In this document: positions 63,318-64,000 of the stretch, piece after piece | How the letters are laid out: every line of letters starts with the position of its first letter | How positions within the stretch are numbered: position 1 is the stretch's first letter | Source: JANQTF01 sp036835375 | Lineage (GTDB): Bacteria; Bacteroidota; Bacteroidia; J057 | Length of the DNA: 64,000 bases | Direction of reading: 5' to 3' | Assembly (NCBI GenBank): GCA_036835375.1 | Contig: DAITMB010000007.1 | Location: 6,171 to 70,170, forward strand | The notes under the pieces: model-generated | What the model saw: only the letters and a program-made list of their open reading frames with translations | Databases searched by the model: none | What the model was told of the DNA's origin: nothing | Position numbers and translations under genes: made by a program

Positions 63318-63989
63318 ATGGATTCCAAACACCTTCTTCCAGCAACAGGTTTATTTGCCATCTCCGGATTGGGGGTAGATGGCCGCGTCTTTGATCGGCT
63401 GGCTCGTATGATCCCGATTCGTGTGCTGGCTTGGGCGCTACCATTGGAAGGAGAGACGATGAGCGCCTATGCCGCACGACGCCTGAAAGAACTCCCCGCC
63501 GAAGGCCCTATCGGCCTGATAGGCTACTCTTTTGGCGGCATAGTGGCCCAAGAGATGGCAAGGCTCCGCCCCGAAATTCGATTGGTGATTGTGAGCAGCC
63601 TGTGTAGCCCAACGGAGCGGCCCTTTTGGATGCGCTTCCAGGTGCTTTTGCCATTCTATCGCCTGGTTCCTACGAGCCTTCGCGTGAATCTTTTTCCATA
63701 TTTCAGCCAAAATTTTGGGATCAGTGATCCTGGGGAGATTCGATTGCTGCAAGCGATGTTTCGCGAGGCGGACAAGCGAATGCGCGTCTGGTCTTTTGGC
63801 CAAATCCTGTTTTGGAAAGCGGGCCCTCCTGTGCCCGTACTTCTCAGAATCCACGGGGACCAAGACCGGGTTTTTCCCCCGCGCGCACTCCTTGGCGACT
63901 ATGAGTTGGTGAGCGGTGGTCACTTTTTGATTTGGCAAGCAGCGGAAACCATCGCTGAGCTGATTCTGAAGCACACAGAGGGGCAATGA
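63318..63989 (+). CDS. Alpha/beta hydrolase
   Basis: A 223-residue alpha/beta-fold hydrolase. The nucleophile elbow is IGYSFGGIVAQEMA (Ser near 69), the acid Asp is likely in IHGDQDRVFP and the His in SGGHFLIWQAA. The lid region (WMRFQVLLPFYRLVPTSL) is hydrophobic. The substrate is unknown. The ATG at 63318 is preferred over the TTG at 63291, because that codon overlaps the divergent promoter. Confidence 0.82.
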   Translation: MDSKHLLPATGLFAISGLGVDGRVFDRLARMIPIRVLAWALPLEGETMSAYAARRLKELPAEGPIGLIGYSFGGIVAQEMARLRPEIRLVIVSSLCSPTERPFWMRFQVLLPFYRLVPTSLRVNLFPYFSQNFGISDPGEIRLLQAMFREADKRMRVWSFGQILFWKAGPPVPVLLRIHGDQDRVFPPRALLGDYELVSGGHFLIWQAAETIAELILKHTEGQ

Positions 63990-64000
63990 TCTGCTTGTGA

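Overview
The window looks like a chromosomal segment of a Bacteroidota bacterium. Three things support this. A 987-residue secreted protein ends in a type IX secretion (por) sorting domain. Many genes are preceded by the Bacteroidota promoter element TAnnTTTG, several with TTTG 19-20 nt upstream. The gene content (crtZ, fused thrA, GH9 lipoprotein, ECF sigma factor with a membrane partner) fits the phylum. A Saprospiria/Lewinella-like host is a guess from gene style only. The sequence is a draft: three runs of exactly 100 N (20728-20827, 24119-24218, 53372-53471) are scaffold gaps, and the third is flanked by an exact 55-bp duplication that looks like an unmerged contig overlap.

Layout. 0-9 kb: housekeeping genes (M15 peptidase, DUF1015 protein, serC, ppa, ribD, a DHFR-like gene, a response regulator) plus an SRP RNA gene directly upstream of ribD. 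9-20 kb: an ATP-grasp-like gene paired with a zinc amidohydrolase, an RRM protein, amylosucrase, a lytic transglycosylase, crtZ, galM, a TonB-C/TPR protein and an EEP-family phosphatase. 20-22.3 kb: Ig-like lipoprotein, ECF sigma factor and a gap-split beta-barrel protein on one strand. 22.8-32.9 kb: a leftward surface-polysaccharide operon with an initiating sugar-phosphate transferase, WecG-type transferase, all four enzymes of the GDP-D-glycero-alpha-D-manno-heptose route (hddA, gmhA, hddC, gmhB), GT2, GT4, a sulfotransferase and GT61.

33-38 kb: nuoE, carA and thrA on the opposite strand interrupt the glycan genes, which resume at 37.8-45.4 kb (O-antigen ligase/polymerase, flippase, asparagine synthase, GT2, GT4). 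45.6-51 kb: a multidomain T9SS-exported protein with a PL14-like lyase domain and a GH9 cellulase-family lipoprotein. 51-64 kb: another GT2, tRNA(CAU), FKBP lipoprotein, gamma-glutamyltransferase, FAD oxidoreductase, class V aminotransferase, LuxR-type regulator, rpe, tRNA-Gly, folK, a UbiA-like membrane protein and an alpha/beta hydrolase.

The genes from 22.8 to 32.9 and 37.8 to 45.4 kb together cover activation, assembly, export and polymerisation of a heptose-containing, probably sulfated glycan. No phage, insertion sequence or CRISPR array was seen. The most unusual points are the DHFR-like protein lacking the conserved folate-binding arginine, the ATP-grasp/amidohydrolase pair, the heptose/sulfotransferase operon, and the SRP RNA whose terminator abuts the ribD start.
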